Below are positions 56,810 to 64,000 of a stretch of DNA of 64,000 nucleotides, piece by piece. Made by a program: the position numbers and the translations under genes. The notes beneath the pieces are model-generated. The model did not search any database and had not been told where the DNA came from. It saw only the letters and a program-made list of their open reading frames with translations. Positions within the stretch are counted from its first letter, which is position 1. Every line of letters begins with the position of its first letter. This DNA is from Burkholderia territorii (GTDB lineage: Bacteria > Pseudomonadota > Gammaproteobacteria > Burkholderiales > Burkholderiaceae), in contig NZ_CADFEJ010000011.1 in NCBI RefSeq assembly GCF_902833055.1, positions 62,001 to 126,000 of the forward strand. The letters run 5' to 3'.

Positions 56810-57085
56810 ATGAAGAAACAAATCTCGTCGATCGCCGCGGGGCAGACCGCAAAGGCGCTGATCCTCGTCTACCTGACGTTCAGCGTGCCGATCGTGCTGC
56901 TCGGCATCCTGGTCGCGTACATCCGTTACGGGATGGTCGAACTGAGCACGATCCTGAGCGCGCTGCTGCTGAACGCGATCCTCGGTTTCGTGCTGCTGTG
57001 GATCGCCTGCCACGCGTACAACTGGGTCGCGTCGCGCTTCGGCGGCATCGAGATCGTGCTGTCCGATCCGCCGGAGGAAGCGTGA
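56810..57085 (+). CDS. Small conserved inner-membrane protein
   Basis: A 91-residue protein with two predicted membrane spans (residues about 16-38 and 45-67) and a short hydrophilic C-terminus. I do not recognise the family beyond conservation with the following GNAT gene. The TGA stop overlaps the GTG start of that gene (GTGA), so they are translationally coupled. It follows moeA by 37 bases. Confidence 0.7.
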   Translation: MKKQISSIAAGQTAKALILVYLTFSVPIVLLGILVAYIRYGMVELSTILSALLLNAILGFVLLWIACHAYNWVASRFGGIEIVLSDPPEEA

Positions 57086-57567
57086 GCGTCACGCCGCTGA
57101 TCCGCGCTGCCGAAACGCGCGACGTCGGCGCAATCCTCGCGCTGATGCGAGAGCTGGCCGAATTCGAGAAGCTCACGCACCTGTTCGTCGCGAGCGATGC
57201 CGATCTGGCCGACGCGCTGTTCGGCGAGCGCCCGGCCGCCGAGGCGCTGGTGGCCGAGCGCGATGGTGCGATCGTCGCGTACGCGCTGTTCTTTCACAAT
57301 TATTCGACGTTCCTCGGCAGGCGCGGCCTGTATCTCGAGGATCTGTACGTCCAACCGTCGCAGCGCGGCACGGGCCTCGGCACCGCGATGCTGCAACACC
57401 TCGCGGCACTCGCCGTCGAGCGCCGTTGCGCCCGCTTCGAATGGTCGGTGCTCGACTGGAACCAGCCGGCGATCGACTTCTACGAGAAAATGGGCGCGAC
57501 CGTGCTGCCGGAATGGCGCATCGTGCGCGTCACCGGGGATGCGCTGAACACGCTCGCCGCACGCTGA
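57082..57567 (+). CDS. GNAT acetyltransferase (diamine-acetyltransferase-like)
   Basis: A 161-residue GNAT enzyme. It resembles the spermidine/spermine or thialysine acetyltransferase subgroup: IRAAETRDVGAILALMRELAEFEK at the start, FFHNYSTFLGRRGLYLEDLYV (substrate strand), PSQRGTGLGTAML (acetyl-CoA loop) and WSVLDWNQPAIDFYEKMGA. The substrate is not proven. The start is GTG at 57082, with GGAGGAAG upstream, overlapping the preceding gene's stop. Confidence 0.88.
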   Translation: MSVTPLIRAAETRDVGAILALMRELAEFEKLTHLFVASDADLADALFGERPAAEALVAERDGAIVAYALFFHNYSTFLGRRGLYLEDLYVQPSQRGTGLGTAMLQHLAALAVERRCARFEWSVLDWNQPAIDFYEKMGATVLPEWRIVRVTGDALNTLAAR

Positions 57568-57601
57568 ATGCAACCGGCCACGCGCCGGTCGTTGCTGCAA
57601 A

Positions 57602-57634
57602 GGAAAACGGGCGCCGCGGCGCCCGTTCTTCGTT
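57602..57634. terminator. Terminator between the GNAT gene and rmuC
   Basis: AACGGGCGCC (57606-57615) and GGCGCCCGTT (57618-57627) form a 10-bp inverted repeat with A-rich and T-rich flanks between convergent genes. Confidence 0.65.
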
Positions 57635-57664
57635 CCGGCCGGCTTCGGCCTTGCGTGCGATGCG

Positions 57665-59143
57665 TCATGCATCGTCGGCATCGGCACCGTCGGCCGCTTC
57701 CGCGCCGAGCAGCCCGGCCGCCGTCTCGCCCGGCAACGCCTCGACCTGCTTCAGCTTGCGGTTCATCGCGCGGGTACGCTGCTCGGCGGCCTCGATCGAG
57801 CGCGTGACCGTTTCGAGCTGCGCCTTCGTGCGCGCGAGCACATCGCCGAACTTGCCGAATTCGGTCTTCACCGCGCCGAGCACCTGCCACACCTCGCTCG
57901 AGCGCTGTTCGATCGCGAGCGTACGGAAACCCATCTGCAGGCTGTTCAGCAGCGCGGTGAGCGTCGTCGGCCCAGCTACCGTCACACGATAGTCGCGCTG
58001 CAGCAGATCGGTCAGCCCCGGGCGGCGCAGAATCTCCGCATAGAGCCCCTCGGTCGGCAGGAACAGCAGCGCGAAGTCGGTCGTATGCGGCGGCGCGACG
58101 TACTTCTCGGCAATCGTGCGCGCCTCCATCCGCACGCGCGCCTCGAGCGCACGGGCCGCGTCCTCGACCGCCACCGAATCGGCGCGCTCCTGCGCGTCGA
58201 TCAGCCGCTCGTAGTCCTCGCGCGGGAATTTCGCGTCGATCGGCAGCCACACCGGCGGCGCATCGCGCGTGCCGGCTTCGCGCCCCGGCAGCCGGATCGC
58301 GAACTCGACGCGTTCGCTGCTCTTCGGCACGGTCGCGACGTTCTTCGCGTACTGGTCGGGCGTGAGCATCTGCTCGAGCAGGGCCTCGAGCTGCACCTCG
58401 CCCCACGTGCCGCGCGTCTTCACGTTGGTCAGCACCTTCTTCAGGTCCCCGACGCCGGCCGCGAGCGTCTGCATCTCGCCGAGCCCGCGGTGCACCTGCT
58501 CGAGACGGTCCGACACGAGCTTGAACGATTCGCCGAGCCGCTGTTCGAGCGTCGCATGCAGCTTCTCGTCGACGGTGCGGCGCATCTCCTCGAGCTTCGC
58601 CGCATTGTTCGTCTCGATTTCCTTCAGCCGCTGCTCGAGCGTCGCACGCACTTCGCCGATCCGGCGATCGTTGGCCTCGGTCAGTTGCGTGAGCTGACGG
58701 TTCAGCGTGTCGCCGAACAGCCGCAGCGCAACCGTCTGCTCTTCCCGCGCCTGCTGCGCCTGGCGCTGCACGCTCTCGCGCATCGCGTCGAACTGCTGCG
58801 CGTTGCCCGCGACGAGCTTGCCCAGCTGTTGCGCGAAACCCTCGATCTGATTGTTCTGCACGGTCGCGATGCTCGTCAGCTGGATCGCGAGCGTCTGCTG
58901 AAGTTGCGAGAAACTGCCAGCCAGCTCGGTGCGCGAGCCGCGCGCGTTCTCGACGATCTCGCCGCGCAGCTCGCGCTCGAGCCGCTCCACTGCAAGCGCC
59001 TGTGCGTGCGCGGCGTCCTCGATCCGGTCGCCGAGCACGGCCGCATCGTCGTGGCGGCCGCCGCCACGCACGAGCGCGACGATCGCCACCGCGAGCGCGA
59101 CGGCCAGCACGACGACCGCCGCCAGCAACAACGTCGTCGTCAT
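57665..59143 (-). CDS. rmuC: DNA recombination protein RmuC
   Basis: A 492-residue protein with an N-terminal membrane anchor (residues 3-25), a long coiled-coil (about 45-225, Gln/Glu/Arg-rich) and a C-terminal PD-(D/E)XK-like RmuC domain (about 240-430; GTWGEVQLEALLEQML, PIDAKFPREDYERL, FLPTEGLYAEILR). It limits inversion at short repeats in E. coli. The C-terminal 40 residues are acidic. Its ATG overlaps the dehydrogenase stop upstream (ATGA). Confidence 0.94.
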   Translation of the reverse strand: MTTTLLLAAVVVLAVALAVAIVALVRGGGRHDDAAVLGDRIEDAAHAQALAVERLERELRGEIVENARGSRTELAGSFSQLQQTLAIQLTSIATVQNNQIEGFAQQLGKLVAGNAQQFDAMRESVQRQAQQAREEQTVALRLFGDTLNRQLTQLTEANDRRIGEVRATLEQRLKEIETNNAAKLEEMRRTVDEKLHATLEQRLGESFKLVSDRLEQVHRGLGEMQTLAAGVGDLKKVLTNVKTRGTWGEVQLEALLEQMLTPDQYAKNVATVPKSSERVEFAIRLPGREAGTRDAPPVWLPIDAKFPREDYERLIDAQERADSVAVEDAARALEARVRMEARTIAEKYVAPPHTTDFALLFLPTEGLYAEILRRPGLTDLLQRDYRVTVAGPTTLTALLNSLQMGFRTLAIEQRSSEVWQVLGAVKTEFGKFGDVLARTKAQLETVTRSIEAAEQRTRAMNRKLKQVEALPGETAAGLLGAEAADGADADDA

Positions 59144-60129
59144 GCGCGCGGCTTCCCGATCACGTCAGGGTTGATCGGGTTCGGCGGCCGCCCCGCGCGC
59201 GGCCCTTCGCCGAGCGCGGCGATCAGATTGTCGGCCGCGAGGTTCGCCATCGCGCGGCGCGTCTTCTCGGTCGCGCTCGCGATGTGCGGCGTCAGCACGA
59301 CGTTCGGCACCTCGAGCAGCGCCGGATGGACGCTCGGTTCGCCTTCGTAGACGTCGAGGCCGGCCGCGGCGATCGTCCCGTCGCGCAGCGCGGCGGCCAG
59401 CGCCGCGTCGTCGACGATGCCGCCGCGCGCGATGTTGGTCAGCGTCGCCGTGCGCTTCATCTTCGCGAGTTCGGCCGCGCCGATCGTGTGGTGGTTCTCC
59501 TTCGTGTACGGCAGCACGAGCACGACGTGATCGGCACGTGCCAGCAAGTCGTCCTTCGATACGTATTCGGCGTTCAGCTCGGCCTCGATCCCGGGCGCGA
59601 CCCGTGACCGGTTGTGATAGATCACCTGCATCCCGAAGCCGCGCGCGCGCCGTGCGAGTGCCTGACCGATACGTCCCATGCCGATCACGCCGAGCGTCGA
59701 GCCGTAGATGTCGCTGCCGAGGAAACCGTCGTACGCCCACTTCTGCCAGTGCCCGGCGCGCAACCAGTGTTCGGATTCGGCAATCCGCCGCGCGGCGGCC
59801 ATCATCAGCGCCCAGCCGAAATCCGCGGTCGATTCGTTCAGCACGTCGGGCGTGTTGGTGCCGAGCACGTTCGCGGCGTTGAACGCGGCCATGTCGAAAT
59901 TGTTGTAGCCGACCGCCATGTTCGACACGACGCGCAGGCGCGGCGCCGCCGCGAGCACGGCCGCGCCGACCGGATCACCGGCCGTCAGCGCACCGTCCTT
60001 GTCCGCGAGGCGCGCGGCAAGCGCGTCGGGCGCGAGCACGTCGCCGTTGTTCCAGTCGACTTCAAAGTACTGCTCGAGCCGTTCGATCACGTCCGGAAAG
60101 ATCGGACGTGCGACCAGGATCTTCTGCAT
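59140..60129 (-). CDS. D-2-hydroxyacid dehydrogenase (glyoxylate/hydroxypyruvate reductase type)
   Basis: A 329-residue NAD(P)-dependent dehydrogenase. The Rossmann motif is GVIGMGRIGQALARRARGFG near residue 155, and catalytic Arg, Glu and His lie in NIARGGIVDDAAL, DVYEGEPS and LTPHIASAT. It is most like GhrB (2-ketoaldonate or glyoxylate reductase), which would fit the nearby sugar-acid gene gudD only loosely. I use the ATG at 60129, since GGAG lies just before it; ATG 60135 is the alternative. Coupled to rmuC by a four-base overlap. Confidence 0.9.
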   Translation of the reverse strand: MQKILVARPIFPDVIERLEQYFEVDWNNGDVLAPDALAARLADKDGALTAGDPVGAAVLAAAPRLRVVSNMAVGYNNFDMAAFNAANVLGTNTPDVLNESTADFGWALMMAAARRIAESEHWLRAGHWQKWAYDGFLGSDIYGSTLGVIGMGRIGQALARRARGFGMQVIYHNRSRVAPGIEAELNAEYVSKDDLLARADHVVLVLPYTKENHHTIGAAELAKMKRTATLTNIARGGIVDDAALAAALRDGTIAAAGLDVYEGEPSVHPALLEVPNVVLTPHIASATEKTRRAMANLAADNLIAALGEGPRAGRPPNPINPDVIGKPRA

Positions 60130-60210
60130 CGCCATCTCCGCATGCCGCGGCCGGCACGCGGCACATCGTGCGCCGCCCAGGCCGTCCGCGCTTGGTTGAA
60201 AATCGTCAGC

Positions 60211-61641
60211 CTACGCCGGGAAGAAGATCCACGACGTCAGCAGGAATACAGGTACCAGGATCACGAGCGCCCAGCCGAGATAGGCAAAGAAGCTCGGCAT
60301 CTTCACGCCGCGCGATTCCGCGATCGCCTTCACCATGAAGTTCGGCGCATTGCCGATGTAGCTGTTCGCGCCCATGAACACCGCCCCCGCGGAAATCGCG
60401 GCGAGCGTCGTCGCGCCCGTCGTCATCAGCGATTGCGCATCGCCGCCCGCGAGGTTGAAGAACACGAGGTAGGTCGGCGCGTTGTCGAGGAACGACGACA
60501 GCAGGCCGGTCGCCCAGAAGTACATCGCGTCGATCGGCTTGCCGTCCGGCCCCGTGACCAGATGGACGATCGGTGCGAACGCGCCGTCCGCACCCGCGCG
60601 CAGGATCACGATCACCGGCGCGATCGTCACGAAGATCCCCGCGAACAGCTTCGCGACCTCCTCGATCGGCGCCCAGTTGAACGCGTTGCCTTCGCGCGCC
60701 GAGCGCGGCGTCAGCGCGAGCGACGCGAGCGCCACGACGACCAGCGCCGCGTCGCGCACGAGATTCTGCAGCGCGACGTGCGTGCCCCACACGTCGAACG
60801 TGACGTCCGGCTTCCAGATGCCGCTCATCAGCACGAGGCCGATCACGGCCGCGAGCAGCACGAAGTTGATCTTGCCGTCGATCGACAGCGCGCCGCCGTC
60901 GGGCGTCGGGTCGAGCGCGGCCGGCCGCTCTTCGCCGGCCTTCCGGTAGAAGTACGTGTCGAGCACGAAGAACATCGTCAGCAGCACCGCGCAGATGAAC
61001 AGCATCGGCAGCGCGAGATGCGTGGTCGTCCAGAAGAAGCTCACGCCATTCAGGAAGCCGAGGAACAGCGGCGGATCGCCGAGCGGCGACAGCGAGCCGC
61101 CCGCGTTCGCGACGAGGAAGATGAAGAAGATCACGACGTGCACGACGTGCTTGCGGTTATCGTTCGCGCGCAGCAGCGGCCGGATCAGCAGCATCGCCGC
61201 GCCGGTCGTGCCCATCACGCTCGCGAGCAGCGTGCCCAGCGCGAGAATCGCGGTGTTCAGCTTCGGCGTGCCGTGCAGGTTGCCGTTGACGCAAATGCCG
61301 CCGGCGACCGTATAGAGCGCCGTCAACAGCACAATGAACGGGATGTATTCCTCGAGCAGCGCATGCACGAGCGTGCCGAACGCCGTGCCGGCGCCGAACG
61401 CGAATGCGAACGGGACCAGGAACACGATCGCCCATGCCGCGGCGATCTTGCCGAAATGGTGATGCCAGAACACCGGCGCGACGAGCGGGAACATCGCGAT
61501 GGACAGCAGGATCCCGGCGAACGGGATGCCCCAGAGTGCGGACAGCGTGGCACCGTCGAGCGTGGCGGCCGATGCAAGCGCGGGAACGGCGCCAAGCGCG
61601 GCTCCCGACGCCATGCCCGCCCAGGCGGCATGTCGTTTCAT
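60211..61641 (-). CDS. Putative Na+/H+ antiporter, NhaD/CitM-like
   Basis: A 476-residue inner-membrane protein with an N-terminal signal-like segment (to about residue 26) and about eleven membrane spans. It belongs to the NhaD/CitMHS-like ion transporter superfamily, with ANAGGSLSPLGDPPLFLGFLNGVSFFW as the conserved inner loop (GDPP) near residue 190 and a second inverted copy SSFLDNAPTYLVFFNLAGG near 390. The annotation as sodium:proton antiporter is from family only; a citrate-type role is possible. It is a single gene preceding the dehydrogenase by 75 bases. Confidence 0.82.
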   Translation of the reverse strand: MKRHAAWAGMASGAALGAVPALASAATLDGATLSALWGIPFAGILLSIAMFPLVAPVFWHHHFGKIAAAWAIVFLVPFAFAFGAGTAFGTLVHALLEEYIPFIVLLTALYTVAGGICVNGNLHGTPKLNTAILALGTLLASVMGTTGAAMLLIRPLLRANDNRKHVVHVVIFFIFLVANAGGSLSPLGDPPLFLGFLNGVSFFWTTTHLALPMLFICAVLLTMFFVLDTYFYRKAGEERPAALDPTPDGGALSIDGKINFVLLAAVIGLVLMSGIWKPDVTFDVWGTHVALQNLVRDAALVVVALASLALTPRSAREGNAFNWAPIEEVAKLFAGIFVTIAPVIVILRAGADGAFAPIVHLVTGPDGKPIDAMYFWATGLLSSFLDNAPTYLVFFNLAGGDAQSLMTTGATTLAAISAGAVFMGANSYIGNAPNFMVKAIAESRGVKMPSFFAYLGWALVILVPVFLLTSWIFFPA

Positions 61642-61693
61642 GCAGAACTTCCTTGTGCGAATGAGTCGAGTGAGGATGGATCAGGCGCGCACG

Positions 61694-62356
61694 TCATGCG
61701 CCGCGTACGACGATCGCGTGAACGCGGTACGGGCCGTGCGCGCCCAGCACGATGGTCTGCTCGATATCGCCCGTGCGCGACGGGCCCGATACGAAATTGA
61801 CCGCGCGCGGCAATTCGCCGCGCTCCGCGCGAATCAGCGCGAATGCGTCTTCATGACCGGCGACGATCCGCGACGCCGGCACGATCGCGATGTGCGTCTC
61901 CGGCAGCAGCGCGGCCGATGCATAGGTGTCCGGCCCGGACAGCAGCACCAGCGAACCCGTTTCGGCGGTTGCGCAGAAGCAGCCCGTGAGGCCGACGAGA
62001 TCGCCGTCGCGCGGCTTGCGACATTCGACCGACAGGCCCGCGCCGGCCCAGTCGAGCTCGGCCAGCGCGCGCCATGCAACGGCCTGCGTCGGCAGGCCGT
62101 GCGCGGAAAGATAGCGGGCCGCGGCGGCCGGCGCGTCGGCGAGTGTCGCGACTTCGTCGACCGTCGTCGACAGGCGCGCCGCTTCGTCGACGAATGCCGC
62201 GACGAGATCCGCCGGCATCGGCGGGCGCGGCCCCTCGGGATGGCGGGCGAGATAGTCGGCGACGCCGTCGCGCTCCACTGCATCGGGCTCGGGTGCGCGT
62301 CCTTGCGCCGCGCGAATGCGTGCGAGGATCTGGCGACGGGCAGCGGAAGTGTCCAT
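61694..62356 (-). CDS. lutC: LUD-domain protein LutC/LldG type
   Basis: A 220-residue LUD-domain protein of the kind found as the third subunit of the LutABC L-lactate oxidation complex. The domain core (GLTGCFCATAETGSLVLLSGPDTYASAALLPETHIAIV, about residues 130-170) and FVSGPSRTGDIEQTIVLGAHGP near 195 are the family signature. lutA and lutB are absent from the window; the gene stands alone between the antiporter and pncB. I start at ATG 62356, as the long frame upstream only overlaps pncB. Confidence 0.88.
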   Translation of the reverse strand: MDTSAARRQILARIRAAQGRAPEPDAVERDGVADYLARHPEGPRPPMPADLVAAFVDEAARLSTTVDEVATLADAPAAAARYLSAHGLPTQAVAWRALAELDWAGAGLSVECRKPRDGDLVGLTGCFCATAETGSLVLLSGPDTYASAALLPETHIAIVPASRIVAGHEDAFALIRAERGELPRAVNFVSGPSRTGDIEQTIVLGAHGPYRVHAIVVRGA

Positions 62357-62442
62357 GAACGGTCCTCGTGACGTTGGCGTGCGATACCGTCGGATTATAC
62401 CGGCCGCCCTCGCCGCGACGCACCTGGCCGCATGGCCGACGC

Positions 62443-63642
62443 TTACTGCGATGCGTCCTCGTCGACCGGCTGCGCGATGCCGAACACCTGGCGCAGGTAC
62501 GCGAGATACGCTTTGTCGTCGCACATGCTCTTGCCCGGCGAATCCGACAGCTTCGCGACCGGCTGCCCGTTGCAGCGGACCATCTTGATCACGATCTGCA
62601 GCGGCACGTAGCCGAGATCGTTCGTGAGGTTGGTGCCGACGCCGAACGCGAGCTTGCAGCGGCCGCGGAACCGTTCGTACAGCTGCATGACCTTCGGGAT
62701 GTCGAGCGCGTCGGAGAACACGAGCACCTTGGTACGCGGATCGCAGCGGTTCGCCTCGTAGTGGCGCAGCATGCGCTCGCCCCACTCGAACGGGTCGCCC
62801 GAATCGTGGCGCGCGCCGTCGAACAGCTTGCAGAAGTACATGTCGAAGTCGTTGAGGAACGCGTCCATCCCGTAGACGTCCGACAGCGCGATCCCCAGGT
62901 CGCCGCGATACTCCTTCGCCCACATCTCGAAACCGTAGGTCTGCGAATCGCGCAGCCGCGGGCCGAGCGCCTGGCAGGCCTGCAGGTATTCGTGGGCCAT
63001 CGTGCCGAGCGGCGTCAGGCCGTGCTTCATCGCGTACAACACGTTGCTCGTGCCCGCGAACTGCGCGCCGAGCCCGTCGCGCAGCGTGAGCGCGACCTCC
63101 TCGTGCCACACCTTCGAGAAGCGCCGGCGCGTGCCGTAGTCGGCGATCTTGCAGTCGGCGAACTCGGGCTTCGCGCCGAGCAGCTTGATCTTCTCGCGCA
63201 GCCGCTCGCGGCCTTCGCGATAGTCGGGCTCGCGCTGCGTGTTGCGGAAATAGACTTCGTTGACGATCGCGAGCACCGGAATCTCGAACAGGATCGTGTG
63301 CAGCCACGGCCCCTCGATCACGATGTCGATCTCGCCGTTGCCCTTCGGCGAAGGCATGATCGAAATGTATTTCTCGTTCAGGTGGAACAGCGCGAGGAAG
63401 TCGACGAAATCGCTCTTGATGAAGCGCATGCGCCGCAGGTAGTCGAGCTCGACGTCGGTGAAGCGCAGCGAACAAAGGCCGCGCACCTCGTCGCGGATCT
63501 CGTCGATGTACGGGACGAGATCGACGCCGGGCGTGCGGCACCGGAACCGGTACTCGACGTTTGCGGCAGGAAAGTGATGCAGGACGACCTGCATCATCGT
63601 GAACTTGTAGAGATCCGTGTCGAGCAGCGAAGTGATGATCAT
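62443..63642 (-). CDS. pncB: Nicotinate phosphoribosyltransferase
   Basis: A 399-residue enzyme that salvages nicotinate into NAD with PRPP and ATP. The N-terminal [23 protein letters not shown], the phospho-histidine region [12 protein letters not shown] near residue 220 and [20 protein letters not shown] near 340 are as in PncB. Its length equals E. coli PncB. Divergent from fdxA over 287 bases. Confidence 0.96.
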   Translation of the reverse strand: MIITSLLDTDLYKFTMMQVVLHHFPAANVEYRFRCRTPGVDLVPYIDEIRDEVRGLCSLRFTDVELDYLRRMRFIKSDFVDFLALFHLNEKYISIMPSPKGNGEIDIVIEGPWLHTILFEIPVLAIVNEVYFRNTQREPDYREGRERLREKIKLLGAKPEFADCKIADYGTRRRFSKVWHEEVALTLRDGLGAQFAGTSNVLYAMKHGLTPLGTMAHEYLQACQALGPRLRDSQTYGFEMWAKEYRGDLGIALSDVYGMDAFLNDFDMYFCKLFDGARHDSGDPFEWGERMLRHYEANRCDPRTKVLVFSDALDIPKVMQLYERFRGRCKLAFGVGTNLTNDLGYVPLQIVIKMVRCNGQPVAKLSDSPGKSMCDDKAYLAYLRQVFGIAQPVDEDASQ

Positions 63643-63869
63643 GATTACGGCACCGCCAATATCGTGACACGGCCCGGCGCACCGCGCGCCGCCCGGTCTG
63701 CGGCCATGTTACCCGAATGCGGGCCCGACCATCGTGAAACCGCCCGCGCACTGCCCGCGCGCGTCGCGCGAATGCCGCATGCGCGAGCAGCGAGGTTGCC
63801 GCCATAAACTAATCACGAAACGATATAAGCCGGAAAGCCGACCACGCGATGCGGGTTTTGCGCTTCAGT

Positions 63870-63875
63870 TACAAT
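63870..63875 (+). promoter_or_regulatory. Possible -10 element for fdxA
   Basis: TACAAT lies 54 bases before the fdxA ATG; the -35 region is poor, so the call rests on the hexamer alone. Confidence 0.35.
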
Positions 63876-63929
63876 GCCGCTTTTGGCGCAAACGCCACCC
63901 CATATATACCGCCAAGCAGGAGCGTTTTA

Positions 63930-64000
63930 ATGACTCACGTTGTGACCGAAGGCTGCATCAAGTGCAAATACACGGATTGCGTGGATGTGTGCCCGGTGGA
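63930..64000 (+). CDS. fdxA: Ferredoxin FdxA (7Fe type), 5' part
   Basis: The first 23 residues are visible before the window ends: [20 protein letters not shown] followed by CPV. The [13 protein letters not shown] pattern is that of the N-terminal cluster of 3Fe-4S/4Fe-4S bacterial ferredoxins, in which the second cysteine position is altered relative to 8Fe ferredoxins. AGGAG lies nine bases before the ATG. The remainder is outside the window. Confidence 0.92.
   Translation, partial: MTHVVTEGCIKCKYTDCVDVCPV

Noticed and set aside
61694-63805. A 703-residue minus-strand frame spanning lutC and beyond
   Set aside because: Only the last 220 residues match a family (LutC); the rest is an out-of-frame shadow of pncB.

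Overview
The window is GC-rich, densely coded beta-proteobacterial chromosome. Gene content and order (yceD-rpmF-plsX-fabHDG-acpP-fabF beside rpoE-rseA-rseB-mucD-lepA-lepB-rnc-era-recO-pdxJ-acpS-nagZ, an EarP/EF-P pair with Arg32, very long RNase E and RNase III tails) point to Burkholderia, probably the primary chromosome of a cepacia-complex-like species. That assignment is inference from recognised families, not from a database match. I see no insertion sequence, prophage, CRISPR array or rRNA operon; the window is mostly core genome.

Layout. 0-5 kb: glucarate dehydratase, two small membrane proteins, a lone GT4 glycosyltransferase. 5-9.1 kb: an MsbA-type ABC exporter and the otsB-otsA trehalose operon. 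9.4-11.4 kb: a copper/cytochrome-oxidase assembly operon (Sco, PCu(A)C, CtaG). 11.4-17.8 kb: accessory-looking regulators and enzymes: ElaA-type GNAT, pirin divergent from a LysR gene with an 18-bp palindrome between them, free-Met-sulfoxide reductase, a ParD-like antitoxin coupled to a methionine aminopeptidase, an XRE-cupin regulator coupled to a GNAT, and an exported protein of unknown function. 17.8-21.2 kb: tRNA-Cys, three tRNA-Gly, pgsA and uvrC. 21.3-24.8 kb: earP, efp and a sigma54-type response regulator with an altered GAFTGA loop. 25-45 kb: a long minus-strand block covering peptidoglycan recycling, ACP activation, PLP synthesis, DNA/RNA processing, secretion, the envelope-stress sigma factor system and type II fatty-acid synthesis. 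45-50 kb: maf, a tetrapyrrole-methylase protein, then the rluC-HAD-Rieske-sppA operon. 50-57 kb: rne, then moaA-mobA-moeA. 57-64 kb: GNAT, rmuC, a hydroxyacid dehydrogenase, an NhaD-like antiporter, lone lutC, pncB and the start of fdxA.

How it works together: the 25-45 kb block links membrane lipid synthesis (fab/plsX, acpS, acpP), envelope stress sensing (rpoE/rseA/rseB/mucD), protein export (lepB) and translation (lepA, era, rpmF). Terminator-like hairpins split it into sub-operons (rpmF|plsX, acpP|fabF, grx|lepA), and a 14-bp perfect stem between lepB and rnc is a candidate RNase III self-processing site.

Most interesting for follow-up: (1) the ParD-like/Map pair with its own consensus promoter and an operator-like inverted repeat over the predicted start of transcription, arranged like a toxin-antitoxin operon but with an aminopeptidase in the toxin position; (2) the orphan NtrC-type regulator whose sigma54-contact loop reads GAFDGA; (3) the RNase III stem in front of rnc and hairpins in the long rne leader.
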